From the NCBI GenBank assembly GCA_038236705.1, contig JBBRZN010000006.1, forward strand, positions 12,678 to 76,677: a DNA stretch of 64,000 bases. Direction: 5' to 3'. The translations under genes were made by a program, and so were the position numbers. Position 1 is the first letter of the stretch, and each line of letters opens with the position of its first letter. Of this stretch, positions 31,913-40,518 are shown piece by piece. The notes beneath the pieces are model-generated. The model was given only the letters and a program-made list of their open reading frames with translations, made no database searches and was not told the DNA's origin. The stretch comes from AC-32 sp038236705 (lineage in GTDB: Bacteria > Actinomycetota > Thermoleophilia > Gaiellales > Gaiellaceae).

Positions 31913-33630
31913 GGCGCGGCGCTCTGCTTGCCCTGGCGGCCGTGGCGGCCCTCGCGCTGCCAGCGGCCGCCTGGAGCCACGCGGGGCTCGTGCGGACCGA
32001 GCCCTCGGCGAGCAAGACGGTGAACACGCCGCCGTCGCGGGTGCTGCTGAGCTTCACCGAGCCGGTCGAGGCGCGCTTCGCGATCGTCTCGGTCACCGAC
32101 GCGGATGGCAACCAGGTGACGGCGGGCCCGCCGCGGAGCACGCCGGGTGCGGCGCAGACGCTGGTCGCGCCGCTCAAGCGCGTGCCCGAGGGCTGGTACC
32201 TCGTCTTCTGGCGCGTGATCTCGGCGGACGGGCACCCGGTGCGCGGAGCCTTCACGTTCGCGGTCGGGCCGAACCCCGGGCCGCCGCCGCAGTTCCGGGT
32301 GCCGTCGCTCGGCGAGACCGCGACCACGACGCGGCTGCTCGTCTCGCGCTGGGTGGTGTTCCTGTCGCTGCTGAGCGCCCTCGGGCTGTTCGTGTTGCGA
32401 GCCGTGATCGCCCGACCCGTGGTACGGGCCGTTCCCGCCTGCTCGCTGCGTCCGCTCTCGGTGGCTTTCGGCGCGGCGCTCGCCGTTGCGCTCGCGGCCA
32501 TTCCCGTCTACGTCGTGCTTGCGACCGCGCAGTTCACGCTGCGCTCGGCGTTCGACCTGGGAGCGATCGTTCCGGCCGCGAGGGCCTCGGGCTTCGGCCG
32601 CGACTTCCTGGATCTCGAGCTCGTGCTCGCGCTCTTCGGGCTCGCCGCGCTCGTCGCGCTCTACCTCGACCGGCCGGAACGTGAGCAGCGCTCCGTCGTC
32701 GAGCTCCTCGCGCTGCCGGCCGCGCTGCTCGCCGGCGGCGCCGCGCTGGTGCTGCCCGCGCTGGCCGGTCACGCCGGTCAGAAGGCGCCGCGCGGGCTGT
32801 CGCTCCCGCTCGACGTGGCCCACCTCGGCGCTGCCTCGGTCTGGCTCGGCGGCCTGATCGGGCTCGTCGTCTTCTGGGTCTCGGTCGGAGCCGAGGGTCG
32901 CATCGCCGCGCTGGCGCATGTCGTGCCGAGGTTCTCGGCGGCGGCGTTCTGCTCCGTGGTCGTGCTCGTCGGGACCGGGATCGGCTCCTCGTTCCTCGAG
33001 CTCCCGACCTTCGCGACGGTCTGGCAGACCTCCTACGGCAAGGCGCTCCTGGTGAAGATCGTGCTCCTGTTCGCGGCGCTGCTGCTCGCCGGAGTCAACC
33101 TCGCGCGCACCAAGCCACGGCTGCAGGCGGCCGGCGTGCGGCCGTCGCTCGGGCCGAACGCCGCGGTGCTCCTCCGACGCTTGGTTCAGGGCGAGATTGT
33201 CTTCGTCGCAGCGGCGCTCTTCGCGGCGGCGGTGCTGACGAGCCTCGCGCCGCCCGCCGGTGCGCTGGCTCGGGTGAAGGACATCGCGGCCCGTGTCGGC
33301 CCCGGCCCGGTCTCGGAGGTGGTCGCGAAGGGCCCGTACCGGCTCAGCGTCGAGGTGTCGCCGAACCGCGCGGCGCTGCCGAACACGTTCTCCCTGGCGA
33401 TCACCCGCGGCGGGCAGCCCGTGCGCGGGGCAGAAGTGGTGAGCCGCTTCGACATGCTCGACATGGAGATGGGCGAGCAGAGCTTCCGCTTCCCCGAGCG
33501 CAAGCCCGGGGTCTTCGTGAAGTCCGCGCCTGCGCTCGTGATGGTCGGCCACTGGGCACTCCAGTTCGAGGTGACCCCGCCGGGCGCGCAACCGTTCGTC
33601 GTGACGCTGCTCGACAAGGCGTCCGGATGA
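31909..33630 (+). CDS. Copper resistance/uptake protein: CopC, CopD and YtkA-like domains in one chain
   Basis: 573 residues from GTG 31909. Signal peptide, then a CopC domain starting AWSHAGLVRTEPSAS, where mature H24 and the downstream WRVISADGHPVRGAFTF supply Cu(II) ligands. A CopD membrane domain of about eight helices follows (about residues 140-450; HAGQKAPRGLSLPLDVAHLGAASVWLGGL). After this there is an extra extracellular domain (about residues 460-573) with RFDMLDMEMGEQSF and VMVGHWALQFEV, resembling a YtkA/FixH Met-rich copper domain. It probably binds copper outside and moves it across the membrane. It is coupled to YcnI upstream and to a tiny membrane protein downstream. Confidence 0.92.
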   Translation: MRRGALLALAAVAALALPAAAWSHAGLVRTEPSASKTVNTPPSRVLLSFTEPVEARFAIVSVTDADGNQVTAGPPRSTPGAAQTLVAPLKRVPEGWYLVFWRVISADGHPVRGAFTFAVGPNPGPPPQFRVPSLGETATTTRLLVSRWVVFLSLLSALGLFVLRAVIARPVVRAVPACSLRPLSVAFGAALAVALAAIPVYVVLATAQFTLRSAFDLGAIVPAARASGFGRDFLDLELVLALFGLAALVALYLDRPEREQRSVVELLALPAALLAGGAALVLPALAGHAGQKAPRGLSLPLDVAHLGAASVWLGGLIGLVVFWVSVGAEGRIAALAHVVPRFSAAAFCSVVVLVGTGIGSSFLELPTFATVWQTSYGKALLVKIVLLFAALLLAGVNLARTKPRLQAAGVRPSLGPNAAVLLRRLVQGEIVFVAAALFAAAVLTSLAPPAGALARVKDIAARVGPGPVSEVVAKGPYRLSVEVSPNRAALPNTFSLAITRGGQPVRGAEVVSRFDMLDMEMGEQSFRFPERKPGVFVKSAPALVMVGHWALQFEVTPPGAQPFVVTLLDKASG

Positions 33631-33725
33631 GCGTCCGCGGCCGACTGCTGCTCGCCCTGGTCGCCCTCGCCGCGGCGGCCGTCGCCTGGTTCGTCGTGCT
33701 CGAGGCGATCCGCAGAACCGTCTAG
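33627..33725 (+). CDS. 32-residue single-helix membrane protein
   Basis: ATG 33627 overlaps the CopC-CopD stop as ATGA and the gene ends at TAG 33725. The sequence is one hydrophobic helix (LLLALVALAAAAVAWFVVLEAI) flanked by Arg at both ends. Too short for a family assignment. Tight coupling to the copper gene suggests a small accessory subunit. Its stop overlaps that of the convergent LolA-like gene. Confidence 0.6.
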   Translation: MSVRGRLLLALVALAAAAVAWFVVLEAIRRTV

Positions 33726-34648
33726 CGCGGCGGCCGGATCGCGAGCGGCCGGTCGAACTCGACGTAGCGATGGTGCATGAAGTGCGCAGCGGCGGTCATG
33801 CGCAGGCGCAGCGTTCGGTAAGTCCGGCGGTCGATCCAGACGGTGAACCAGGCCGGCGTGGTCGGGTTCGCGAAGGAGACGATCCAGACCGGGTGGCCGG
33901 CGACCCGGGCGGTGCCCAGAACGTGAGCGTTCACCGCGACGTCACCCCAGCTCGGCTGCGGCACGCGCAGCGCCGGGATCTGCTGCGAGCGCCGCCAGGA
34001 AGCGCCGGGCCGGTCCCGGTCCCAGCGCCGTTGCCCGATGATCACCGCCGACGCGCCGCCGCGGATGTCGTAGGTGACCTCGTTCGGCGCCTTGAGACGC
34101 CAGGTGGTGAGCAGGCCGCCCCTCGGGCCCGAGCGGAGCGACTCGACGTAGACGAGGCTGCGGAGACCGCTGAAGACGCGCGCCGCTCGCGCGACGATTC
34201 CGGCCGCAGGGCGCGGTGCGCGTGGGATGACGAACGCCACCTCGCGACCGGGCAAGACGACCGCGACCCGATGTAGCGCGCCCCGAGGCGCGGAGGCCGT
34301 GTAGCAACCGGGCCCACAGGGCCGAGCCAGAAGGGAAGCCGCTCCCACGCGAAACGAGAGGGGCAGCCCCGAAGCCGCGTCGCCGCTCGAGGAGAGCACC
34401 GTCGCGGTCAGCCGCGCCCGAGCTCCCTGCCCGACTGCCAGGGCGACCGCGCGGGTTCCGGCCTCCTGCGCCAGCACCAGCGCGCCGGGCGGCGGAGGCG
34501 ATATGGCCTTGGCCGGCCTCACCGGGGTCGTCTCGACAAGGGAGCCGTGGCCGGAGTCCAGCCGCGTCAGTGCCACCGCCCCGACAACGAGCCCGGCCAC
34601 GAGCACAGCTCCGGCGCCGAGCACGGCGCGTTGCATTCCCCTGCTCAC
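33722..34648 (-). CDS. Membrane-anchored protein with LolA/RseB-like C-terminal domain
   Basis: 308 residues if started at GTG 34648 (VSRGMQRAV); ATG 34636 is equally possible. One N-terminal membrane helix (VLGAGAVLVAGLVVGAVAL) is followed by a beta-rich domain with a possible disulfide pair (ARPCGPGCYTAS, about residues 123-132). A C-terminal domain of LolA/RseB-like style starts near residue 170: FSGLRSLVYVESLRS, APNEVTYDIRGGASAVIIGQRRWDRD, and WIVSFANPTTPAWFTVWIDRRTYRTLRLRM. Such domains bind lipids or hydrophobic ligands. It converges on the copper operon and may have a role in that extracytoplasmic system. Confidence 0.75.
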   Translation of the reverse strand: MSRGMQRAVLGAGAVLVAGLVVGAVALTRLDSGHGSLVETTPVRPAKAISPPPPGALVLAQEAGTRAVALAVGQGARARLTATVLSSSGDAASGLPLSFRVGAASLLARPCGPGCYTASAPRGALHRVAVVLPGREVAFVIPRAPRPAAGIVARAARVFSGLRSLVYVESLRSGPRGGLLTTWRLKAPNEVTYDIRGGASAVIIGQRRWDRDRPGASWRRSQQIPALRVPQPSWGDVAVNAHVLGTARVAGHPVWIVSFANPTTPAWFTVWIDRRTYRTLRLRMTAAAHFMHHRYVEFDRPLAIRPPR

Positions 34649-34684
34649 TTCAAGAAAGCTAGCGGCCGAGGTTGGTAACGTCGG

Positions 34685-36010
34685 GTGGACGTGCTGTTCC
34701 GACAGTTTGTGGACGACGATCTCGGCTGCGCGTCCTACCTGATCGGCGACGAGGCAGCAGGCGAGGCGGTGCTCGTAGATCCCGCCTACGCGATCGAGCC
34801 GTACCTCGAGGAGGCCAAACGGGCAGGCGCGCGGATCGTGCGCGTGCTCGAGACCCACACGCACGCCGACCACGTCTCCGGGCACGGCCGGCTGGCGCTC
34901 GAGCATGGCGCGCCGGTGAGCATCCATCCGCTCGCCGGACCGGCCTTCCCGTTCGATCCCGTCGAGGACGGGCAGGAGCTCCGGGTCGGCTCGCTCGCGA
35001 TTCGCGTCCTGCACACACCCGGCCACCGGCCCGAGCACTGTTGCTATCTCATCGAGGGGCACCTGCTGACCGGCGATTCGCTTCTGATCGGCGACGCTGC
35101 GCGGCCCGACCTGGCGATCGAGGCACGCGAGGGCGCGGAAGCCCTTTACCGCTCGCTGCAACGCCTCGTCGACCTGCCCGGCGAGACCGAGGTCGACCCC
35201 GGGCACACCGGCGGCTCGCTCTGCACGAGCGGCATCAGCTCGGACCGCTCCTCCACCATCGCCGCCGAGCAGCGCACGAACCACGCGCTCTCCCACTCCA
35301 GCCAGCAGGAGTTCGTCGCCGCGTCAGCCTCGATCTCGTCACCGCGGCCCCCGACCGTCGAACGGGTGGTCGCGCTCAACCGCGGCCCGTTCCTCGGCGC
35401 GCCGGCGCCGCTCGAGCCGCTGGAGTCGGCGCAGGGCCAGCTGCTCGACGTGCGGTCGGTGCACGAGTACGCGGACGGTCATGCACCGGGCGCGCTCAAC
35501 GTTCCCGTCGAGGGCCCGTCCTTCGGCACGAAGTCCGGCTTCCTGCTCGACGCGGAGCAGCCGATCTCGCTGCACGCCTCCTCGCCCGAGCAGGCCGAGC
35601 TCGCGGCGCAGCGGCTACGGGCGGTCGGGCTGCTCGAGCTGAGCGGCTACCTGCTCGAGCTCGCAACGCCGGAGCGACTCGAGCCGATCGGGCTCGACGA
35701 GCTCGAGGCGCTGCTGGCCGACGACGCGGTCGAGCTGGTCGACGTGCGCGAGAAGGACGAGCGCGACGAGGGCTATATCCCCGGGAGCCGCCACATCCCC
35801 TACCGGCTCGTGCGCGCCTACCGCGACGAGCTCGAGAACGGCCGGCTGGTCGTGACCATCTGCTCGAGCGGCGCCCGGGCTGCCGTCGCCGCCAGCGCGC
35901 TCGCGGCCGAGGGCGTGCGCGCCCGCCCGCTTTTGGATGGCGGCATGGACGAATGGGAAGCGCGCGGCAATACCGTCACCGCGTTCCGCCGCTGCGGCGG
36001 CTCAGGCTGA
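34685..36010 (+). CDS. Metallo-beta-lactamase fold hydrolase fused to two rhodanese domains
   Basis: 441 residues from GTG 34685. Residues 1-180 form a persulfide-dioxygenase/glyoxalase-II-like MBL domain with ligands H58, H60, D62, H63 (THTHADH), H114, D131 and H174. Residues about 225-330 are a rhodanese domain (QLLDVRSVHEYADGHAPGALNVP) whose catalytic-loop position reads LHASSPEQA with no Cys, so it is inactive. Residues about 335-435 are a second rhodanese with active C393 in TICSSGARAA. The arrangement matches sulfide/persulfide-handling proteins that oxidise glutathione- or other low-molecular persulfides and transfer sulfane sulfur. Cytoplasmic; no signal seen. Confidence 0.92.
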   Translation: MDVLFRQFVDDDLGCASYLIGDEAAGEAVLVDPAYAIEPYLEEAKRAGARIVRVLETHTHADHVSGHGRLALEHGAPVSIHPLAGPAFPFDPVEDGQELRVGSLAIRVLHTPGHRPEHCCYLIEGHLLTGDSLLIGDAARPDLAIEAREGAEALYRSLQRLVDLPGETEVDPGHTGGSLCTSGISSDRSSTIAAEQRTNHALSHSSQQEFVAASASISSPRPPTVERVVALNRGPFLGAPAPLEPLESAQGQLLDVRSVHEYADGHAPGALNVPVEGPSFGTKSGFLLDAEQPISLHASSPEQAELAAQRLRAVGLLELSGYLLELATPERLEPIGLDELEALLADDAVELVDVREKDERDEGYIPGSRHIPYRLVRAYRDELENGRLVVTICSSGARAAVAASALAAEGVRARPLLDGGMDEWEARGNTVTAFRRCGGSG

Positions 36011-39000
36011 CTCGGCCAGCAGCGCTTCGGCCTCGGCGGCCCAGCCGGTCGCACCCAACTTGGCGAACACGGGGAGCGCGGGCCTGAGTTGCCGGTCGGC
36101 CTCGCCGCGGCGACCCGAGCGGACGAACTCTCCCGCGGCGCGCAGCCGCGCGTACGCCTCGTCGGGGACGGAACCGATCTCGGCGTAGCGATCGGCCGCC
36201 CCGGCCAGGTCGCCGGCGACGACGAGGCGCGCTGCCTCGTGCCAAGGCGTCTGAGCCCGCGCCCGCGCGAGCGCCTCGGCGAAATCCCCGCCGCGTCCAA
36301 GCTCACTGAACGCCCAGACTCCCTCCACGGCCTCGTGCCCCGGCCCAACCCCGCCGGAGCGCCAGACATCGAGCAGTTCGTCCGCGAGGGCGTTCGCGCG
36401 CTCGCGGTCGCCGACCGCCAAACTCGTCCCCGCTTCAAGCGCCAGGGCTGGACTGAGCGTCTGTGGATCACGGGCTCCACGCGCCGACTCGGTAGCGAGT
36501 CGGGCATCGGCGAGCGCAATCTCAGCGTTCCCCCGCGCCAGCTGAATGGTCGCGCGGATGTAGCGACAAGCTGACTCCATGTAATGCGCCTGGCCCGCCT
36601 CGATGTCGTGGATGAACTCGTCCGCGGTCGCGAACGCCTCGTCCCAGCGGCCTTCCCAATGACAGTGAAATGCGTGCTCCGCCCGCTGCCAGTGGATGAA
36701 GCTGTCGAGCCCGAGACGGTCGGCAATCGTGCGGCTCCGCTCATGCAGCTCGCCTGCCCGTCGCAGGTCGCCGAGCATTGCGGTCATCCACGTGAGGTTC
36801 GCCGCCGCCGAAGCTTCCTCGTGCGAGTGGGCCGCGGCCGCGATGGCAACGGCCTGCTCGAGATCGCCGAGCCCTCTCCGGTCGCCCGTATGGATCTTCG
36901 CCACGCCGATCGTGTTCAGGTTGCGCGAGCGGATGGCATCGAGCCCGAGCTCCTCCGCCAGCCGCAGCGACTCCGATCCGAACTCGATCGCCCGGTCGAA
37001 GTCGGAGCCCATCATCGAGATGCGTGACAGCTCCTGGAGCACGTACGCCTTCTCAGGTGAGGGCCCGCGATCCTCGACGAGGCCGAAGGCCGTCTCGAGA
37101 TGCTCTAGGGCCTTTTTCCGATCGCCGCGGTTCAACCAGATTCCCCCGAGAAGCGACTGCGCCTGAGCCGCGGCCTCGCGGTTCCCCGCCTGAAAGAGGC
37201 CGCTGGCAGCCTCTTCGAGCAAGCTTTCGTCGAGGGAGACATCGTCGACGCGGCTGCCGGCGTAGGCCAGCAGCAGCCCCGGACGTTGATCGTCATCCGG
37301 AGGCCAGAGCTCGAGCGCCGCTTCGTACAGATGCGCGGCGGAGGGAAACGCCCCAAGGCCCAACGCCCGGTCGCCGGCATCGCGGGCGGCGAGCCGGGCG
37401 CGTTCGAGCAGCAGCGGCCCCGCCTCCTGACCGGAAGCTCGGCGTAGCCGAATGGCCTCGAGGTAGTGATGCGCCAGCATCTCGGCGTGATCCTCCGGAC
37501 GGCCGAGCTGATCGATCCATTCAGCTGCCCGTTCATGACGCTCCGCTCGGCCGGCCCGGGGAATCTGGCCGTAGGCGACGTCGCGGACTAGCACGTGGCG
37601 GAATGCGTACTCCTCGTCCGCGCCGACCGAGGAGCGGCGCTCGCGGCGGACGAATTCCTTTCGCACGAGCGTGTGCAGCGCTTGCTCGGCCTCGCGCTGC
37701 TCGCGCCCGCCGACCGCGCTGACCGCGCCGAGCCAGAAGACCTTCCCCAGCACGGCGGCGTCCTGGAGGAGCTGCTTCTCGTCGGGGGACAGCCCGTCGA
37801 GGCGCGCGGCGATGATCCCCTGCACGTTCTCCGGCAAGGGCAGCTCCGCGCCTAGTGGCGTTTCGGCGACCAGACGCGCGAACTGCTCTGCGTAGAGCGG
37901 GTTCCCGCCGGCGCGAGCGAGCAGCGTCGCCTGCAGGTCGGCCGGAAGCACGGCCCGGTCGAGCAGGCTCGCCAGCAGACGCGCGGTCTCCTCGTCGGAG
38001 AGGGGCGAGATCGAGAGCGTCAGGGCGTTCGGCTTCCCCCCGCCCCAGCCCGGCCGCCGCTCGAGCAGCTCCGGACGAGTGACGCACACGACGAGCAGCG
38101 CCACGCCCGCAGCCCAGTCCACCAGGTGATCGACGAAGTCGAGCAGGTCGTCGTCGGCCCAGTGCAGATCCTCGAAGACGAGCACCACCGGCCGTCGCTC
38201 GGCGAGCGCCTCGAAGAACTGCCGCCAGGCGGCAAAGCGCTCCGCCCGCTTGTCGCCGCGAGGCTCTCCTTCGGCGACGATCCCGACGAGGGGGCGCAGG
38301 TTCTCCAGTACCCGCTCCGAGTCTTCTGCGACCACCGCGGAGACGGCCTCGGCCAGTTTTCGCTCGGCCTCCTCCGGCGTGTCGGTGTCGAAGATTCCTG
38401 CCTGCGCCTTCGCCATCTCGGCCAGAGCCCAGTACGTCACGCCGTCTCCGTATGGCAGCGAGCGGCCCTGCCGCCACGTGATCAGCTCGGGTTGGGCATC
38501 GACCACGCGCGAGAGCTCGTAGACGAGGCGGCTCTTGCCGATCCCCGGTACGCCGACGAGCGTGACGAGCTGTGGCGAACGCTCCTCCCTGGCCCGGGTC
38601 AGGGCGTCGGTGAGGAAATCGACCTCGCGCTGCCGCCCCACGAGGGGAGCGCCTTCCTGAGTGACGTCGACGCCGAACCGCGAGCGCGCTTCCCGTGCCT
38701 CCCACCCGCGGACCGGCTCCCTCTTCCCTTTCGCCGCGACGGGATCGACCTCGCGGTAGTCGATCGCGTTGCGGGTTGCGCGCTGCGTGCTCTCGTCGAC
38801 CAGGATGCCGTTGACGGGCGCTGCCGTCTGAAGTCGCGCCGCCGTGTTGACGACGTCGCCGGCGACCATCCCTTCACCCTCGCTCGTGCGCGCGTCGAGG
38901 GTGACGAGCGCCTCGCCCGTCGTCACCGCGATCCGCACCTGCAGCCGCCCGCCCTCGATGATCGCCTCACGAATCGCGACCGCTGCGCGGACGGCGCGCT

Positions 39001-39316
39001 CGGGATCGTCCTCGTGCGCCATGGGCGCTCCGAAGACCGCCATCACCGCGTCGCCAATGAACTTCTCGACGGTCCCGCCGTGCCGCTCAAGCTCTTCGCG
39101 GAGCTGGGCGTAGTACGGCGAGAGCGTGGCGCGGACGTCCTCGGGGTCGAGCTGCTCCGCCTGCGAGGTGAAGCCGACGAGGTCGGCGAAGAGGATCGTG
39201 ACCACCTTCCGCTCCTCGCGCTGGGCGGACACGGGAGCGGCCAGCGCTGAGCCGCAACCGGAACAGAAACGGGAGTCGTCCGCGTTCTCGCGGCCGCACT
39301 TCGCGCAGACGAGCAT
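36002..39316 (-). CDS. Zinc-ribbon/class III adenylyl cyclase/AAA ATPase/TPR signalling protein
   Basis: 1104 residues. An N-terminal zinc ribbon (C4, C7, C18, C21) leads into a class III cyclase domain (about residues 36-200): ILFADLVGFTSQ with the first metal Asp, EKFIGDAVMAVFG with the specificity Lys and second Asp, and GDVVNTAARLQ with the transition-state Asn and Arg. All key residues are kept, so cyclic AMP synthesis is likely. Next is an AAA_16/STAND-type ATPase with Walker A GVPGIGKS and Walker B LVFEDLHWADDD, then about 500 residues of TPR-like helices. There is no DNA-binding LuxR tail. Such proteins are thought to couple cyclase output to a signal sensed by the ATPase/TPR part. 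It overlaps the rhodanese gene tail-to-tail by 9 bp. Confidence 0.92.
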   Translation of the reverse strand: MLVCAKCGRENADDSRFCSGCGSALAAPVSAQREERKVVTILFADLVGFTSQAEQLDPEDVRATLSPYYAQLREELERHGGTVEKFIGDAVMAVFGAPMAHEDDPERAVRAAVAIREAIIEGGRLQVRIAVTTGEALVTLDARTSEGEGMVAGDVVNTAARLQTAAPVNGILVDESTQRATRNAIDYREVDPVAAKGKREPVRGWEAREARSRFGVDVTQEGAPLVGRQREVDFLTDALTRAREERSPQLVTLVGVPGIGKSRLVYELSRVVDAQPELITWRQGRSLPYGDGVTYWALAEMAKAQAGIFDTDTPEEAERKLAEAVSAVVAEDSERVLENLRPLVGIVAEGEPRGDKRAERFAAWRQFFEALAERRPVVLVFEDLHWADDDLLDFVDHLVDWAAGVALLVVCVTRPELLERRPGWGGGKPNALTLSISPLSDEETARLLASLLDRAVLPADLQATLLARAGGNPLYAEQFARLVAETPLGAELPLPENVQGIIAARLDGLSPDEKQLLQDAAVLGKVFWLGAVSAVGGREQREAEQALHTLVRKEFVRRERRSSVGADEEYAFRHVLVRDVAYGQIPRAGRAERHERAAEWIDQLGRPEDHAEMLAHHYLEAIRLRRASGQEAGPLLLERARLAARDAGDRALGLGAFPSAAHLYEAALELWPPDDDQRPGLLLAYAGSRVDDVSLDESLLEEAASGLFQAGNREAAAQAQSLLGGIWLNRGDRKKALEHLETAFGLVEDRGPSPEKAYVLQELSRISMMGSDFDRAIEFGSESLRLAEELGLDAIRSRNLNTIGVAKIHTGDRRGLGDLEQAVAIAAAAHSHEEASAAANLTWMTAMLGDLRRAGELHERSRTIADRLGLDSFIHWQRAEHAFHCHWEGRWDEAFATADEFIHDIEAGQAHYMESACRYIRATIQLARGNAEIALADARLATESARGARDPQTLSPALALEAGTSLAVGDRERANALADELLDVWRSGGVGPGHEAVEGVWAFSELGRGGDFAEALARARAQTPWHEAARLVVAGDLAGAADRYAEIGSVPDEAYARLRAAGEFVRSGRRGEADRQLRPALPVFAKLGATGWAAEAEALLAESA

Positions 39317-39319
39317 GCG

Positions 39320-40489
39320 TTACTTGATCCGCTCGACCGTGTAGGCGAGGCTGCGCAGCGTCTCCAGCAGTACCGCGCAGTGGTGCTCGTCGCGCATCGC
39401 CAGGGTCAGCTCAATCTCGCTCTCGGTCACCGGCACGTCCATGCCCTCGCGGTGGTGCTCGACGGAGACGACGTTGGCGCGCTCCCGGGCCACCAGCGAA
39501 AGCAGCTTGATCAGCTCGCCCGGGCGGTCCTCGAGGCGGCTGCGCACGACGAGGTAGCGCCCTGCGGAGGTGAGCCCGTGACGCATGACCGAGATCAGCA
39601 CCGTCGGGTCGATGTTGCCGCCGGAGAGGATCGCGACCGCCGGCCCTTCGCCGCCGGCCTTGCCCGAAAGCAGCGCCGCGACGCCGACGGCCCCTGCGCC
39701 CTCGACCACGAGCTTCGAGCGCTCGAGCAGGAGCACGATCGCGCGGCAGATCTCGTCGTCGCTGACGCTGATCAAGTCGTCGAGCACGTCATCGAGGATC
39801 CGGCCGGTCCGCTCGCCGACGTGCTTGACGGCGATCCCGTCGGCAATCGTCCAGCCGTCGAGGCCCGCCTGCACGCCGACGATGCGGGCGTCGGGCTTGG
39901 TCGCGCGCAGCGCCAGCGCGATCCCCGACGCAAGCCCGCCGCCGCCAACCGGGATCACGACGGTCTCGAGCTCCGGCAGCTGTTCGGCGAGCTCGAGCCC
40001 GATCGTGCCCTGGCCGGCGATCACCTTCTCGTCCTCGTACGGGTGAACGAACGTCGCGCCGGTGGACTTCGCATGCGCCATCGCCGCGGTCAGCGCCTCC
40101 TCGAAGCTCCCCCCGGAGAGCTCGGCCCTCGCGCCGTAGTTCTTGGTCGGCTCGACCTTCGCCATCGGCGCGTCCTGTGGCATGAAAACCGTTGCCTTGA
40201 CCCCGGACTCGCGGGCCGCCCACGCGACCGCCTGCCCGTGGTTTCCGGCACTCGCGGCGACGACGCCGGCACTCCGCTCCGACTCGGTCAGCGTCGCCAG
40301 CTTGTTGACGGCGCCGCGAATCTTGAACGAGCCCGTGCGCTGGAGGTTCTCGGCCTTCAGCGAGACCTGGCGCCCGGTTATCCGCGAGAGCGTCTCGGAG
40401 CCGTAGACCGGCGTCACGCGCACGACGCCCTCGAGCCGCGCTCGCGCCTCTTTGATGTCGCCCAGGCTCGGAGTGGTCTTAGTCGCCAT
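39320..40489 (-). CDS. ilvA: Threonine ammonia-lyase (threonine dehydratase) with ACT domain
   Basis: 389 residues from ATG 40489 with AGAGGAA upstream. PLP enzyme converting threonine to 2-oxobutanoate and ammonia, for isoleucine synthesis or catabolism. The PLP Lys is in TGSFKIRGA; the phosphate-binding glycine loop is VGGGGLASG; SAGNHGQ binds the substrate carboxylate. A single ACT-like domain occupies the C-terminal ~80 residues (YLVVRSRLEDRPGELIKLL), matching the shorter catabolic/TdcB-ACT form rather than the 500-residue biosynthetic IlvA. It starts 29 bp downstream of the meaB stop on the same strand. Confidence 0.95.
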   Translation of the reverse strand: MATKTTPSLGDIKEARARLEGVVRVTPVYGSETLSRITGRQVSLKAENLQRTGSFKIRGAVNKLATLTESERSAGVVAASAGNHGQAVAWAARESGVKATVFMPQDAPMAKVEPTKNYGARAELSGGSFEEALTAAMAHAKSTGATFVHPYEDEKVIAGQGTIGLELAEQLPELETVVIPVGGGGLASGIALALRATKPDARIVGVQAGLDGWTIADGIAVKHVGERTGRILDDVLDDLISVSDDEICRAIVLLLERSKLVVEGAGAVGVAALLSGKAGGEGPAVAILSGGNIDPTVLISVMRHGLTSAGRYLVVRSRLEDRPGELIKLLSLVARERANVVSVEHHREGMDVPVTESEIELTLAMRDEHHCAVLLETLRSLAYTVERIK

Positions 40490-40518
40490 TTCCTCTGTTC
40501 GCCGGAGCCAGACTGAAG

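Noticed and set aside
31339..33591. Open frame of about 750 codons on the minus strand
   Set aside because: It is antisense to YcnI and CopC-CopD. The composition (Arg/Glu/Gly/His-rich, no hydrophobic core) marks it as a shadow.
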